From: an uncultured Agathobaculum sp.
GTDB lineage: Bacteria > Bacillota > Clostridia > Oscillospirales > Butyricicoccaceae
Assembly (NCBI GenBank): GCA_934504345.1
Contig: CAKSVR010000007.1
Span: forward strand, 12,512 to 76,511
DNA: 64,000 bases
Direction: 5' to 3'
Shown piece by piece: positions 25,462 through 33,869 of this stretch (position 1 is the stretch's first letter; every line of letters begins with the position of its first letter). Made by a program: the position numbers and the translations under genes. The notes under the pieces were generated by a model, which was given only the letters and a program-made list of their open reading frames with translations, was not told the origin of the DNA and ran no database searches.

Positions 25462-25497
25462 AACACCCCTGCTCTCATCCGAACAGGGGTGTTCTCT
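25462..25497 (+). terminator. Terminator of the McrBC operon
   Basis: AGAACACCCCTG / CAGGGGTGTTCT stem followed by CTTATTTCG. Also lies downstream of the convergent gene at 25514. Confidence 0.82.
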
Positions 25498-25513
25498 TAT
25501 TTCGTTTTTCCGC

Positions 25514-25879
25514 TCATTTCTTCGGCTGTGTGCTGCGGTACAGCTTCTCCGCGCACGGCTTGCAGACATACCCGCCCAGAATATCCTCCTCATAGGACAT
25601 TTTCCGCAGCAGGTCTTTCATGTACCCGAAATCCTCGGGCACAGTGAAACAGTTGATCAGCTGATTTTTATCGACCACCCGCAGACACGAACTGCACCGC
25701 GACTGTTTCTCCAGACACACCAGTGCCTCATCGCTGTTGCCGTCGCAGTAGTGTACGGAATCCCGGCAGACCCGAATCAGCTTTTTGCCGTCCGCGAAGC
25801 TGATCTTCCCTTCGTCGATCAGCGGCAGGATGTTTTCCACCACGTTGTTCAGTCCCCGTCCAATATCGTGACAACTCAT
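25514..25879 (-). CDS. Zinc-ribbon-like hypothetical protein (121 aa)
   Basis: Start at 25879 behind AAAAGGAG. Two CxxC pairs at SRCSSCLRV and YVCKPCAEK could form a zinc ribbon; further Cys occur in the N-terminal half. The N-terminal part (GRGLNNVVENILPLIDEGKI) is helical. Cytosolic by prediction. Family not recognised; monocistronic between McrBC and hcp. Confidence 0.65.
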   Translation of the reverse strand: MSCHDIGRGLNNVVENILPLIDEGKISFADGKKLIRVCRDSVHYCDGNSDEALVCLEKQSRCSSCLRVVDKNQLINCFTVPEDFGYMKDLLRKMSYEEDILGGYVCKPCAEKLYRSTQPKK

Positions 25880-25972
25880 GTATAATCACTCCTTTTCATA
25901 GATTATACCACATCCGCATACTGCCTGCATTGAAGCAGCAGTTCATTCATACTGTACGACAGTATTCAGCCC

Positions 25973-26009
25973 AAAAACGCCTGCGTATCCGTCATACGCA
26001 GGCGTTTTT
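25973..26009 (-). terminator. Terminator downstream of hcp
   Basis: AAAAACGCCTGCGTAT / ATACGCAGGCGTTTTT stem 28 bp after the hcp stop. Confidence 0.85.
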
Positions 26010-26036
26010 CTCATTACAGGGCTTGTTCAGCAGCCG

Positions 26037-27608
26037 TTACCCTCTGCCAAGGATCGCATCCAAATCCTGCTCGGGCGCGGTGGTCGGGTGCAGCTCATAG
26101 GCCTTCACCAGTGTTCTCACCACGGTTTCGGACAAAAATGCGGGCAGTGTCGGTCCGAGATAGATGTTCTTCACGCCGAGGGCGAGCAGTGTCAGCAGGA
26201 TGCACACGGCTTTCTGCTCGTACCACGAGAGCACGAGCGTGAGCGGCAGGTCGTTGACCGTACAGCCGAACGCATCCGCCAGCGCGAGCGCGACCTTAAT
26301 GGCACTGTATGCATCGTTGCACTGTCCCATATCGAGGATGCGCGGCAGCCCGCCGATCTCGCCCAGATCGAGGTCGTTAAAACGGTATTTTCCGCACGCA
26401 AGGGTCAGAACGAGCGTATCCAGCGGTGTTTTCTTGACAAACTCGGTGTAGTAGTTACGGCCCGGATGTGCGCCGTCGCAGCCGCCGACCAGAAAGATAT
26501 GCCGCACCTTGCCGCTCTTGATGAGCGAGATGATCTCCTCCGCATGAGCCAGCACCGCGCCGTGTGCAAAGCCCGTCATCAGCATATGCCCGCCGTTGAT
26601 GCCGCTCATGCTGTGGTCGTGCTCGTACCCGCCGAGCGCGAGCGCCTGCTCGATGATGGGCGAAAAGTCCTTGCGGCCGCACGCATCCGCCTCGATATGG
26701 CGCAGACCCGCATAGCCCACCACCGAAGTCGTGTACACGCGGTCCTGATAGCTTGGGCGCTGCGGCATCAGACAGTTGGTTGTGAACAGCACCGGAGCGG
26801 GAATGTTCTCGAACTCCGTCTGCTGGCTCTGCCATGCCGTGCCGAAATTGCCCGCAAGGTGCGGATGTTTTTTCAGTCCCGGATAGCCGTGCGCGGGCAG
26901 CATTTCGCTGTGCGTGTAGATGTTGATGCCCTTTCCCGCCGTCTGCTCGAGCAGCTGCGCCAAGTCGCCCATGTCGTGCCCGGAAACCACGATGAACGGG
27001 CCTTTTTTGATGTCGGTCGGCACTTTTGCAGGCTGCGGCGTGCCGAATGTGCCCGTATTGGCCTCATCGAGCAGCTCCATGCACCGGAAATTCACCTGCC
27101 CGAACTCGACGATCAGCGCCAGCCATTCCTCGACCGAATGCGGGCGATTGACCGCGCACAGGCCCTTGTAAAACCACGCGCTGACCCCGTCATCCGTATA
27201 GCCGAGATTCCTCGCGTGGTGCGCGTAAGCGGCCATGCCTTTCAGGCCGAACAGCAGCGTGGAACGCAGCGAAACCGTATCCGTGTCGCCGTGCCACAGC
27301 TCGACCACCTCGCACGGCGCACCGCCAAAGCGTTCCCGTTCGGCGCGCACCCGGTCGGTGAATGCCGCAATCGCGCGGTCGTCAAAGTTGACGTTGGTCA
27401 GCGTAGTGAACAGCCCGTCCTCCAGCAGCCTGTCGGCCTCCGGCGTGTGCTGTCCGGCTGCTGAGGCCGCCTCCGCCAGCCGGATGAGCTCGTACACCAG
27501 CTCGTCCTGCAAGTGCGCGGTTTCCGGCTGCTTGCCGCATACCCCCGCGCTCACGCAGCACTTGTTCCCTGCCGTCTGCTGGCACTGAAAGCAAAACATA
27601 TCTGCCAT
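26037..27608 (-). CDS. hcp: Hydroxylamine reductase / hybrid-cluster protein
   Basis: 523 aa; start at 27608 chosen because AAAGGAGG lies 9 bp upstream and MADMFCFQCQQTA is the classical N-terminus. Cysteine motif CFQCQQTAGNKCCVSAGVCG binds the proximal 4Fe-4S cluster. Hybrid-cluster ligands are visible in later His/Glu/Cys segments (SHDMGD-like VVSGHDMGDL, TNCLMPQ, VGGCDGAHPGR). Hcp reduces NO and hydroxylamine and protects anaerobes from nitrosative stress. No hcr or NorR/HcpR regulator is adjacent. Confidence 0.95.
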   Translation of the reverse strand: MADMFCFQCQQTAGNKCCVSAGVCGKQPETAHLQDELVYELIRLAEAASAAGQHTPEADRLLEDGLFTTLTNVNFDDRAIAAFTDRVRAERERFGGAPCEVVELWHGDTDTVSLRSTLLFGLKGMAAYAHHARNLGYTDDGVSAWFYKGLCAVNRPHSVEEWLALIVEFGQVNFRCMELLDEANTGTFGTPQPAKVPTDIKKGPFIVVSGHDMGDLAQLLEQTAGKGINIYTHSEMLPAHGYPGLKKHPHLAGNFGTAWQSQQTEFENIPAPVLFTTNCLMPQRPSYQDRVYTTSVVGYAGLRHIEADACGRKDFSPIIEQALALGGYEHDHSMSGINGGHMLMTGFAHGAVLAHAEEIISLIKSGKVRHIFLVGGCDGAHPGRNYYTEFVKKTPLDTLVLTLACGKYRFNDLDLGEIGGLPRILDMGQCNDAYSAIKVALALADAFGCTVNDLPLTLVLSWYEQKAVCILLTLLALGVKNIYLGPTLPAFLSETVVRTLVKAYELHPTTAPEQDLDAILGRG

Positions 27609-27814
27609 GAATTCTTCCTCCTTTGGCAGATAGTGTAACCCGATCAAACCGGACTATACATCGCAAAAGCACGGTATCGCCATGTATTCTTCCCGTGTTC
27701 TCATATTCGTTCACCTTCTGACAGATATAGTGCAGCACACACCGTGCAGGCAATCAAGTGCATTGCGCTGTCGCGAAACACGAGAAAGCCCGCCGCAGTT
27801 CCCTGCGGCGGGCT

Positions 27815-28038
27815 TCAGGCTGTCGCGAAACCACGGTTTCGCCGACAAGCAGGAACGGACCGTGGGCCGTTCCAAAGTCGTCCGAAAGTTCCTGTATAGA
27901 AACTTTCTCCCTCTCAGGGTATAAAAAGGCAGGTACACGCCCTGCCTTTTTATGAATTTGCACGGCAAATTCTATTTAATGCGCGCTGCCGCGCGATATG
28001 ATGAAATTGGTTCAATACCGACTTTTTTGCCAAACTGA
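27815..28038. repeat. 224-bp multi-hairpin element, copy R1 (orientation A)
   Basis: Ends TCAGgcTGTC and the inverted GACAAACTGA-type sequence (imperfect terminal inverted repeats). Inside are six successive hairpins, including GTCGCGAAAC / GTTTCGCCGAC, GGAACGG / CCGTTCC, AAAGTT / AACTTT, a GGCAGG / CCTGCC terminator with T5, GAATTTG / CAAATTC and GCGCG-type. On each side stands the same 30-bp hairpin AAGCCCGCCGCAG / CTGCGGCGGGCTT (27786-27815 and 28038-28067), the terminator of the MetE-like gene, duplicated without mismatch. Confidence 0.85.
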
Positions 28039-28067
28039 AGCCCGCCGCAGTTCCCTGCGGCGGGCTT
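28038..28067 (-). terminator. Terminator of the MetE-like gene
   Basis: AAGCCCGCCGCAG / CTGCGGCGGGCTT stem, 17 bp after the stop. An identical copy lies at 27786-27815 on the far side of element R1. Confidence 0.8.
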
Positions 28068-28084
28068 GTGCCATTTTGTTCGGT

Positions 28085-29200
28085 TTACTTGCCCCAGACT
28101 TCCTCTGCGATCTCCTTGACGAGCGCGAGCTTTGCCCACTGCTCCTCCTCGGTCAACTTGTTGCCGATCTCACAGGAGGCAAAGCCGCACTGCGGGCTCA
28201 GGCACAGGCGGTCGAGCGGAATGTACTTCGCCGCCTTACGAATACGGGCGATAACCGCCTCTTTATCCTCCAGCTTGGGCGATTTGGTGGTGATAAGGCC
28301 CAGAACGACCGTTTTATCCGGCGAAACCTTAGCCAGCGGTGCAAAACCACCCGAGCGCTCATCGTCGTACTCGAGGAACAGCGCATCGACGTTCTCCTGT
28401 GCGAAAACATAGTCGGCTACCGAGTCGTAAGCGCCGCTTGCGAAGAACGTGGAGTGGTAGTTGCCGCGGCAGATGTGCGAGGTGATGACCATATCCTCCG
28501 GCTTTCCCTCGAGCGCGAGGTTGTTGACCGCGAGGAGCTGCTTCTTGACCTCCTCCAGATCGATGCCGAGCGCCTGATAGCGCTGCTTGGCCGCATCGCC
28601 CACGATGGCGCCCCAGGTGCAGTCGTCAAGCTGGAGATTGCGGCAGCCGGCCTCGTAGAACTGACGGATGACCGCCTGATAGGCCACGCCGATGTCGTGG
28701 ATGAGCTCTTCGTTCGTCGCATAGATCTTGCGGGTGGAAGCAAGGTTCATCGGCACGATCATCTGCTGGAACATCTGCGCCGGTGCGGGAATGGTGTACT
28801 TTGCGACCGTATTCTCGTCCTCGAACTGCTTGAGGAACTTGAAATATTCGACAAACGGATGCGGCTTTGCCTTCACCTTGCCGGTGAGCCATGTATCGTC
28901 CAGCGCAGCCATCTCGCCGCTGAACTGCACGCCGCCGCCCTTCTGATGCGCTACGCCCTCAAAGCCCCACATGAAGTCGAGATGCCAGTAGGTGCGGCGG
29001 AACTCGCCGTCCGTGATGGCGTGGAAGCCCAGCTCCTTCTGCTTGGCAACGACCTTGGTGATCTCCTCGTTCAGCACGCTGTCGAGCTCGGCCTCGGTGA
29101 TGGCGCCGTTCTCAAACGCGGCCTTGGCATCCTTTACGGCCTGCGGGCGCAGGAAGCTGCCGACAAAATCATATCGAAACGGGGTTTTCAGCTTGCTCAT
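28085..29200 (-). CDS. MetE-like (YxjG/YxjH) cobalamin-independent methyltransferase
   Basis: 371 aa from the ATG at 29200 (AAGGAGAT upstream), about half of full MetE, as in the YxjG/YxjH group with only the C-terminal catalytic barrel. Visible: FDFVGS-type start (YDFVGSFLRPQ), ITDGEFRRTYWHLDF, CRNLQLDDCTWG, SHICRGNYHST (zinc ligands His/Cys) and LCLSPQCGFAS. It likely methylates homocysteine or a related thiol for methionine supply or recycling. Preceded by a LysR gene on the same strand; no S-box seen in its leader. Confidence 0.88.
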   Translation of the reverse strand: MSKLKTPFRYDFVGSFLRPQAVKDAKAAFENGAITEAELDSVLNEEITKVVAKQKELGFHAITDGEFRRTYWHLDFMWGFEGVAHQKGGGVQFSGEMAALDDTWLTGKVKAKPHPFVEYFKFLKQFEDENTVAKYTIPAPAQMFQQMIVPMNLASTRKIYATNEELIHDIGVAYQAVIRQFYEAGCRNLQLDDCTWGAIVGDAAKQRYQALGIDLEEVKKQLLAVNNLALEGKPEDMVITSHICRGNYHSTFFASGAYDSVADYVFAQENVDALFLEYDDERSGGFAPLAKVSPDKTVVLGLITTKSPKLEDKEAVIARIRKAAKYIPLDRLCLSPQCGFASCEIGNKLTEEEQWAKLALVKEIAEEVWGK

Positions 29201-29299
29201 AGTATCTATCTCCTTGGGTAACACGAGTGGTGTTTTTCTGTCTGACGATAGTCTACCACGAAATCTGCCGATTGAAAAATACGTCTTACCCGCGGTTCT

Positions 29300-29318
29300 C
29301 CATAGGTTTATCCTATGG
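29300..29318. promoter_or_regulatory. Palindrome overlapping the LysR stop codon
   Basis: CCATAGG-TTTA-TCCTATGG spans the 3' end of the LysR gene, about 100 bp upstream of the MetE-like start. It could be a LysR operator or chance dyad in coding sequence. Confidence 0.3.
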
Positions 29319-30213
29319 GCAGATGCTTTTTCAAGGCTTCTGCGTAGGCGTTCGCGTAGCGGCTGAACACCACGTTTTTCTTGCGGATGAGGCCGATACG
29401 CATTCGTCCCTCCATATCGAGCGGCCGCGCGATGATGCTCGGACTGTTGAGCTTTCGGTCGATGACACCCGAGCTGACCGTGAAGCCGTTCAGACCGATG
29501 ACAAGGCTGAACAGCGTGGCGCGGTCGCGGACCTGAATGGTCTTGGGCATATCGAGCATACTGAGCAGCTCCTCCGCAAAATAGAACGAGCTGCGGTCGC
29601 CCTGCTCGAACACGAGATAGGGATAGGGCCTCAGCGCATCGAGCGCGATGCGGTCTTTGCCCGCCAGCGGGTGGTCTTTGCTGATGAAAACGTGCGGTGC
29701 GGCGGTGAACAGCTCCTCGAACACGAGCTCGTTTCTACGCAGCAGCTTGGTCAGCACGCTCTCGTTGCTCTCGGACAGGTACAGCAGCCCGAGCTCGCTC
29801 TTGCCCGAGGCCACATCGTCAATGATTTCGCCGGTCTGTGTTTCGCGCAGGATAAAGCTGTACCGGTCGGCATCGTACTGCTGCACCACATCGACGAACG
29901 CATTCACCGCGAACGAATAGTGCTGACACGACACGCAGAACTTGGGCTCGCGGCCGTTGCCCGCGCCAAAGTGCTCCTGCATGATGTCGGCCTGCTCGAG
30001 CAGCATCCGCGCAAACGACAGCAGTTCCTCGCCCTCCCGCGTAACGATAACGCCCTTGTTTGAGCGCACAAAGGCAGTAACGCCCATCTCTTTCTCCAGA
30101 TTATGAATGGCGGCACTCAAGCTCGGCTGCGAGATGAACAGCCGCTCGGCGGCCTCTGTGATGCTGCCGCACTCGGCCACAGTGACAAGATAATTCAGCT
30201 GCTGTAATGTCAT
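29308..30213 (-). CDS. LysR-type transcriptional regulator
   Basis: 301 aa. N-terminal winged HTH: LNYLVTVAECGSITEAAERL, then FISQPSLSAAIHNLEKEMG; effector-binding domain from about residue 90 (two alpha/beta lobes). It lies directly upstream of the MetE-like gene in the same direction, with 107 bp between. In Firmicutes LysR regulators of this position often control methionine/cysteine genes, so this one probably regulates 28085-29200. Effector unknown. Confidence 0.85.
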   Translation of the reverse strand: MTLQQLNYLVTVAECGSITEAAERLFISQPSLSAAIHNLEKEMGVTAFVRSNKGVIVTREGEELLSFARMLLEQADIMQEHFGAGNGREPKFCVSCQHYSFAVNAFVDVVQQYDADRYSFILRETQTGEIIDDVASGKSELGLLYLSESNESVLTKLLRRNELVFEELFTAAPHVFISKDHPLAGKDRIALDALRPYPYLVFEQGDRSSFYFAEELLSMLDMPKTIQVRDRATLFSLVIGLNGFTVSSGVIDRKLNSPSIIARPLDMEGRMRIGLIRKKNVVFSRYANAYAEALKKHLPIG

Positions 30214-30346
30214 GGGGTTCCTCCGGTCTGCTTTTGAGCTGTATTGTTACCATCATAACACGCATACGGGAAAACGCAAGCGGCGGATGGGCTTCCTACC
30301 GCGTTTTGTCAAACAAAAATCCCGCAGACACACTTGTCTGCGGAAT

Positions 30347-30570
30347 TCAGCTCGTCGAAAAAGTCGGTATTGAACCAATTTCATCATATCGCGCGGCAGC
30401 GCGCATGAAATAGAATTTGCCGTGCAAATTCATAAAAAGGCAGGGCGTGTACCTGCCTTTTTATACCCTGAGAGGGAGAAAGTTTCTATACAGGAACTTT
30501 CGGACGACTTTGGAACGGTCTACGGTCCGTTCCTGCTTGTCGGCGAAACCGTGGTTTCGCGACAGCCTGA
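30347..30570. repeat. 224-bp multi-hairpin element, copy R2 (orientation B)
   Basis: Same length and hairpins as R1, inverted. Bracketed by AATCCCGCAGACACACTTGT-type hairpin 30318-30347 and its near-copy 30570-30598. Two changes lie in the loop or arm and two near the foot. The proximal copy is the terminator of the aminotransferase gene at 30611. Confidence 0.85.
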
Positions 30571-30598
30571 ATCCCGCAGGCACGCTTGTCTGCGGGAT
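30570..30598 (-). terminator. Terminator of the class IV aminotransferase gene
   Basis: ATCCCGCAG / CTGCGGGAT stem 13 bp after the stop; a diverged second copy lies beyond element R2. Confidence 0.7.
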
Positions 30599-30610
30599 CG
30601 TACGCGATTT

Positions 30611-31462
30611 TTATTGGGTATCCTCTGCGTAATAGGCCGCGTAGGCCTCCTGCAGGGTTTTGAGCAGCTCCGGCGCTTTGCCGCCGACCGGCTTGCCGTC
30701 CAGCTCCACCGCCTGAATGCACAGGCCGCCCGAGCTGCTGACGATGACTTCGTCCGCCTCGGCAAGCTCCTGCATGGTGAACGGCGCTTCGCGGGCCGGG
30801 ATGCCGTTCTGCTCGGCCAGCATCAGCAGATGCTTCAGCGTAATGCCCGGCAGAATCAGGTTATCGCGCGGCGGCGTACACAGAACGCCGTCCTTGAGCA
30901 TCAGAATGTTGCTGTGCGCGCACTCGGTCACGCGGTCGCCGCGATGGAACACGGTTTCCTGACAGCCCTGCTCCAGACACCGCTGGTACGCGATAACACT
31001 CGGGATGAGGTTGAGCGTTTTGATATTGCAGTGCAGGAAACGGGTGTCCTCCATCGAAATGAGCTTAAACGTCTTGTCGAACGGGATCAGGTCGCACGGA
31101 ACGGTGAATATCATCAGGTTGGGCTTGACCGACTCCGGCGGGAACTGGTGGCCGCGGAATGCCGTGCCGCGCGAGCACTGCCAGTACAGCATACCGTGGT
31201 CCATGTCGTTCGCATCGATGCACTTTTGCAGCTCTGCACGCAGCTCCTCGCGGCTCATGGCAAACGGGATCTCCAGCAGCTTGCAGCTGTTGTAGAAGCG
31301 GTCCAGATGGTCCTCCGCCGCAAAAATGTGGTTGTTCGCAAAGGTCGTAGCATCGTAGCAGCCGTCACCGAAGTAGACCGCGCGGTCGAGCATCGGGATC
31401 TTCATTTCCTCCAGCGCGCCGAGCTCCCCGTTATAGTAGCCAACATATTTCATATCCAACAT
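30611..31462 (-). CDS. Class IV aminotransferase (D-amino acid / branched-chain type)
   Basis: 283 aa. PLP fold type IV: LDRAVYFGDGCYDAT at the N-terminus, the PLP lysine in FLHCNIKTLNLIPSVIA, VTECAHSNILML binding the pyridine nitrogen, and LPGITLKHLL. Length and the GDGCYD start fit D-alanine aminotransferase more than BCAT, but the two are hard to tell apart by eye. It shares an operon with the YkvI-type transporter 18 bp upstream, suggesting uptake and transamination of the same amino acid. Confidence 0.85.
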   Translation of the reverse strand: MLDMKYVGYYNGELGALEEMKIPMLDRAVYFGDGCYDATTFANNHIFAAEDHLDRFYNSCKLLEIPFAMSREELRAELQKCIDANDMDHGMLYWQCSRGTAFRGHQFPPESVKPNLMIFTVPCDLIPFDKTFKLISMEDTRFLHCNIKTLNLIPSVIAYQRCLEQGCQETVFHRGDRVTECAHSNILMLKDGVLCTPPRDNLILPGITLKHLLMLAEQNGIPAREAPFTMQELAEADEVIVSSSGGLCIQAVELDGKPVGGKAPELLKTLQEAYAAYYAEDTQ

Positions 31463-31480
31463 ACTTCTTTCTTTTTTCTT

Positions 31481-32623
31481 TTAGCAATCGCGGTTTTTGA
31501 TGATCTTATAGCCGCCTACGATCAGGGTCGGCAGCAAGTAGAACAGGATAAAACCGTAGGAAATGTACGAATAGCCCTTTTCGATCAGGGTGACAACGCC
31601 GATGCGGGACAGCAGCAGCGCTGCGATCAGCGTAACGACCGTCACGATACCGCGGTTTCTGTCGGTCAGCTTGGCGCGGCCCTTTTCCGCCATGGCAACG
31701 TCAAAACGGTCGATGATCATATGGATGCAGCCTGTTGCGGTTTCGACCAGCGTCCAGCCCATAACGATGCTGAACAGCGCCAGCAGCGCCGGGCCCTTGC
31801 TGACCGATTTGATCATTTCCATCCACGGCGTGGTCACGTCCGGGCCGACGACGGACAGGTCGCCATAGAAGCACATCATCGCAAAATAGGACAGGAACCA
31901 CGGAATGACCATCAGGAGACCCGCAATGATGCCCGAGATCAGGGTTTCGCGGCGCTTGGTCTGACGGGTGAGCGAGAACATACCCATCGGGATGGAGTTG
32001 ATGTTGTACGCCACATACAGGATGCCGGTGCCGATGCACAGCGGGAGCGTCACGCTGCCGTCATAGGCACTGGTGTCCACCGTGCTGAAAACCTGCGGGA
32101 TATTGCCGCCTTTTTTCGCGATCACGAGGACCGTGAACAGGATATAGCCGGCATACAGCAGGACTGTGCCGATCGACTCGAATTTCTCGATGAATTTCGC
32201 GCCCTTGAAGTTCAGCAGGCCGCAGAGCGCGACGATAACGACCGAGCCGAGAATGTTCGGCAGGCCGACTTCCTCGAAGATGCTGCCGGTAGCCGCCGCC
32301 ATGACCGCGATGAGCAGGATGGCGATGAGAACGGTCAGAATGTCCATCACCGGCCACAGCGGGCCGATAACCTTCTGGATGTAGTTTTTGTAGTCGTATA
32401 CCTTGTAGATACGGCAGATTTCAAAGGTCAGGAACGCAAAAAGTGCAAAACCGATGCCGATCGCCAGACCGCTGATCCAGCCCATCGCGCCGAACTTGGC
32501 ACCGTAGGAGTAAATCTCGCGGCCGGTCGCGTAGCCGCCGCCGATCAGCACGGATTGCAGCAGCACGCCCGGCAGGATGTACTTCGCGTACGTCCCCTCG
32601 TAGAAGTCTTTGAATTTTCGCAT
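31481..32623 (-). CDS. YkvI-family membrane transporter
   Basis: 380 aa with about ten to eleven membrane helices; COG3949/YkvI family of the APC-like superfamily. Conserved early SVLIGGGYATGREI motif in helix 1 with unwound Gly-rich part, as in LeuT-fold amino acid transporters. First gene of a two-gene operon with the aminotransferase; divergent from a LysR gene with 123 bp between. Likely moves an amino acid or related substrate; specificity unknown. Confidence 0.8.
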   Translation of the reverse strand: MRKFKDFYEGTYAKYILPGVLLQSVLIGGGYATGREIYSYGAKFGAMGWISGLAIGIGFALFAFLTFEICRIYKVYDYKNYIQKVIGPLWPVMDILTVLIAILLIAVMAAATGSIFEEVGLPNILGSVVIVALCGLLNFKGAKFIEKFESIGTVLLYAGYILFTVLVIAKKGGNIPQVFSTVDTSAYDGSVTLPLCIGTGILYVAYNINSIPMGMFSLTRQTKRRETLISGIIAGLLMVIPWFLSYFAMMCFYGDLSVVGPDVTTPWMEMIKSVSKGPALLALFSIVMGWTLVETATGCIHMIIDRFDVAMAEKGRAKLTDRNRGIVTVVTLIAALLLSRIGVVTLIEKGYSYISYGFILFYLLPTLIVGGYKIIKNRDC

Positions 32624-32660
32624 AGAACATCTCTCTTCCCCATTGTGATTTCCAAATGCA

Positions 32661-32690
32661 ATTATAACGGAATATTCTCAAACTTGCCAA
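32661..32690 (-). promoter_or_regulatory. Promoter of the transporter-aminotransferase operon
   Basis: TTGGCA (32685-32690) -N18- TATAAT (32661-32666), minus strand. Confidence 0.6.
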
Positions 32691-32709
32691 TCGTAAAAAT
32701 GCATATTAT

Positions 32710-32726
32710 AATAAGATAAACTTATT
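32710..32726. promoter_or_regulatory. Likely LysR operator
   Basis: Perfect palindrome AATAAG-ATAAA-CTTATT between the divergent LysR and transporter genes, at the usual place for a LysR recognition site. Confidence 0.5.
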
Positions 32727-32746
32727 ACCGCAGAGGATGAGAGGAA

Positions 32747-33658
32747 ATGAACTTCAAGCAGCTGGAATATTTTGTAGCGGTGGCGGAGCTGCTGAGCTTC
32801 ACCAAGGCCGCCAAAAAGTGCTTTATCTCGCAGACGGCCATGACCCAGCAGATACGCTCGCTCGAGGGCAAGGTGGGCGTGCCGCTGTTCCTGCGGGACA
32901 AGCACCATGTCGAGCTGACAGCGGCGGGCAAGGTGTATCTCAACGAGGCAAAAGCGCTGCTGCTCCGCGCGGAGGAGGCCAGCAAGCTGGCCCGCTCGGC
33001 CGCCGAGGGCGTATCCGGTGAGCTCACAGTCGGGTTCATCCGCGGGTATGAGCAGAGCCGTTTCTCCGAAACACTCCGCACCTTTCACGAGATGTACCCC
33101 AACATCCAGCTGCACCTCATCCGCGAGAACATGGGCACGCTGTACGAGCTGCTCGAGGAGAACGCCTGCGACATCGCGTTCAATCTGTCGCTCAACTCCC
33201 GGGGCTACGACGATATTCAGCACCATTTTCTCAAGCGCTATCCCATGATGGCCGTGCTGTACCCCGGACACAGCCTTGCCGGTCAGAGCCATCTGATGTA
33301 CAAAGACCTTGCGCGGGAGAATTTCATCATCATGCAGCCGCAGGGCCGCTCGAACGACGAGGCCGAGGAGGTGCTGCTCTGCTACAACCGCGGCGGCTTC
33401 ATCCCCAATATCGTCGCCCGCGACCGCGAGGTGCAGACGGTGCTTCTCGAGGTTTCCGCCGGCTTCGGCGTAGCCATCCTGCCGGAATACGCCGTCCGGC
33501 ATTACTGGAACGCCCGCAATCTGGTCCTCGTGCCGCTGCTGCGCGAGGACGGCGCCAGCGAACAGCTGGATTTCGAGGTCTGCTGGCGGCAGGACAACAA
33601 TAATCCGGCCATCGAGAGCCTGATCCAGTGGATGCAGGCGCATGAGTATACCGAATAA
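32747..33658 (+). CDS. LysR-type transcriptional regulator
   Basis: 303 aa; GAGAGG precedes the ATG. HTH at MNFKQLEYFVAVAELLSFTKAAKKCFISQTAMTQ (start through helix 3), effector domain from about 90. Divergent from the YkvI transporter/aminotransferase operon, which it probably controls through the palindrome at 32710. Effector likely the transported amino acid; this is inferred from context. Confidence 0.87.
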   Translation: MNFKQLEYFVAVAELLSFTKAAKKCFISQTAMTQQIRSLEGKVGVPLFLRDKHHVELTAAGKVYLNEAKALLLRAEEASKLARSAAEGVSGELTVGFIRGYEQSRFSETLRTFHEMYPNIQLHLIRENMGTLYELLEENACDIAFNLSLNSRGYDDIQHHFLKRYPMMAVLYPGHSLAGQSHLMYKDLARENFIIMQPQGRSNDEAEEVLLCYNRGGFIPNIVARDREVQTVLLEVSAGFGVAILPEYAVRHYWNARNLVLVPLLREDGASEQLDFEVCWRQDNNNPAIESLIQWMQAHEYTE

Positions 33659-33735
33659 GCCCGCTTTTTCCGGTTTTCTCCTTGCACAAAATCTTCGCAT
33701 TTTCAAAGATTTTATGCGTTTATCCGCAAATTATC

Positions 33736-33764
33736 TTGTTGTCTGCGCCGGAGCGTGATAAAAT
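33736..33764 (+). promoter_or_regulatory. Promoter of the GAF hybrid kinase
   Basis: TTGTTG-N17-TAAAAT, about 105 bp before the start codon. Confidence 0.55.
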
Positions 33765-33869
33765 GACTGTGTATATCAGTTTACAGATACCCGAGCAAAA
33801 CAGCAGTGCCCCAACGGCAGTTTGCTGCAAGAAATTGAGGAATACACAACAGTCAAGGGGGACTGTTTG

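Noticed and set aside
30422..30571. Recurrent frame inside the 224-bp elements (about 50 codons, containing QELSDDFGT)
   Set aside because: Starts are GTG or TTG without a ribosome site, the frame is lost or altered in R3 and R4, and base changes follow hairpin pairing rather than codon positions.
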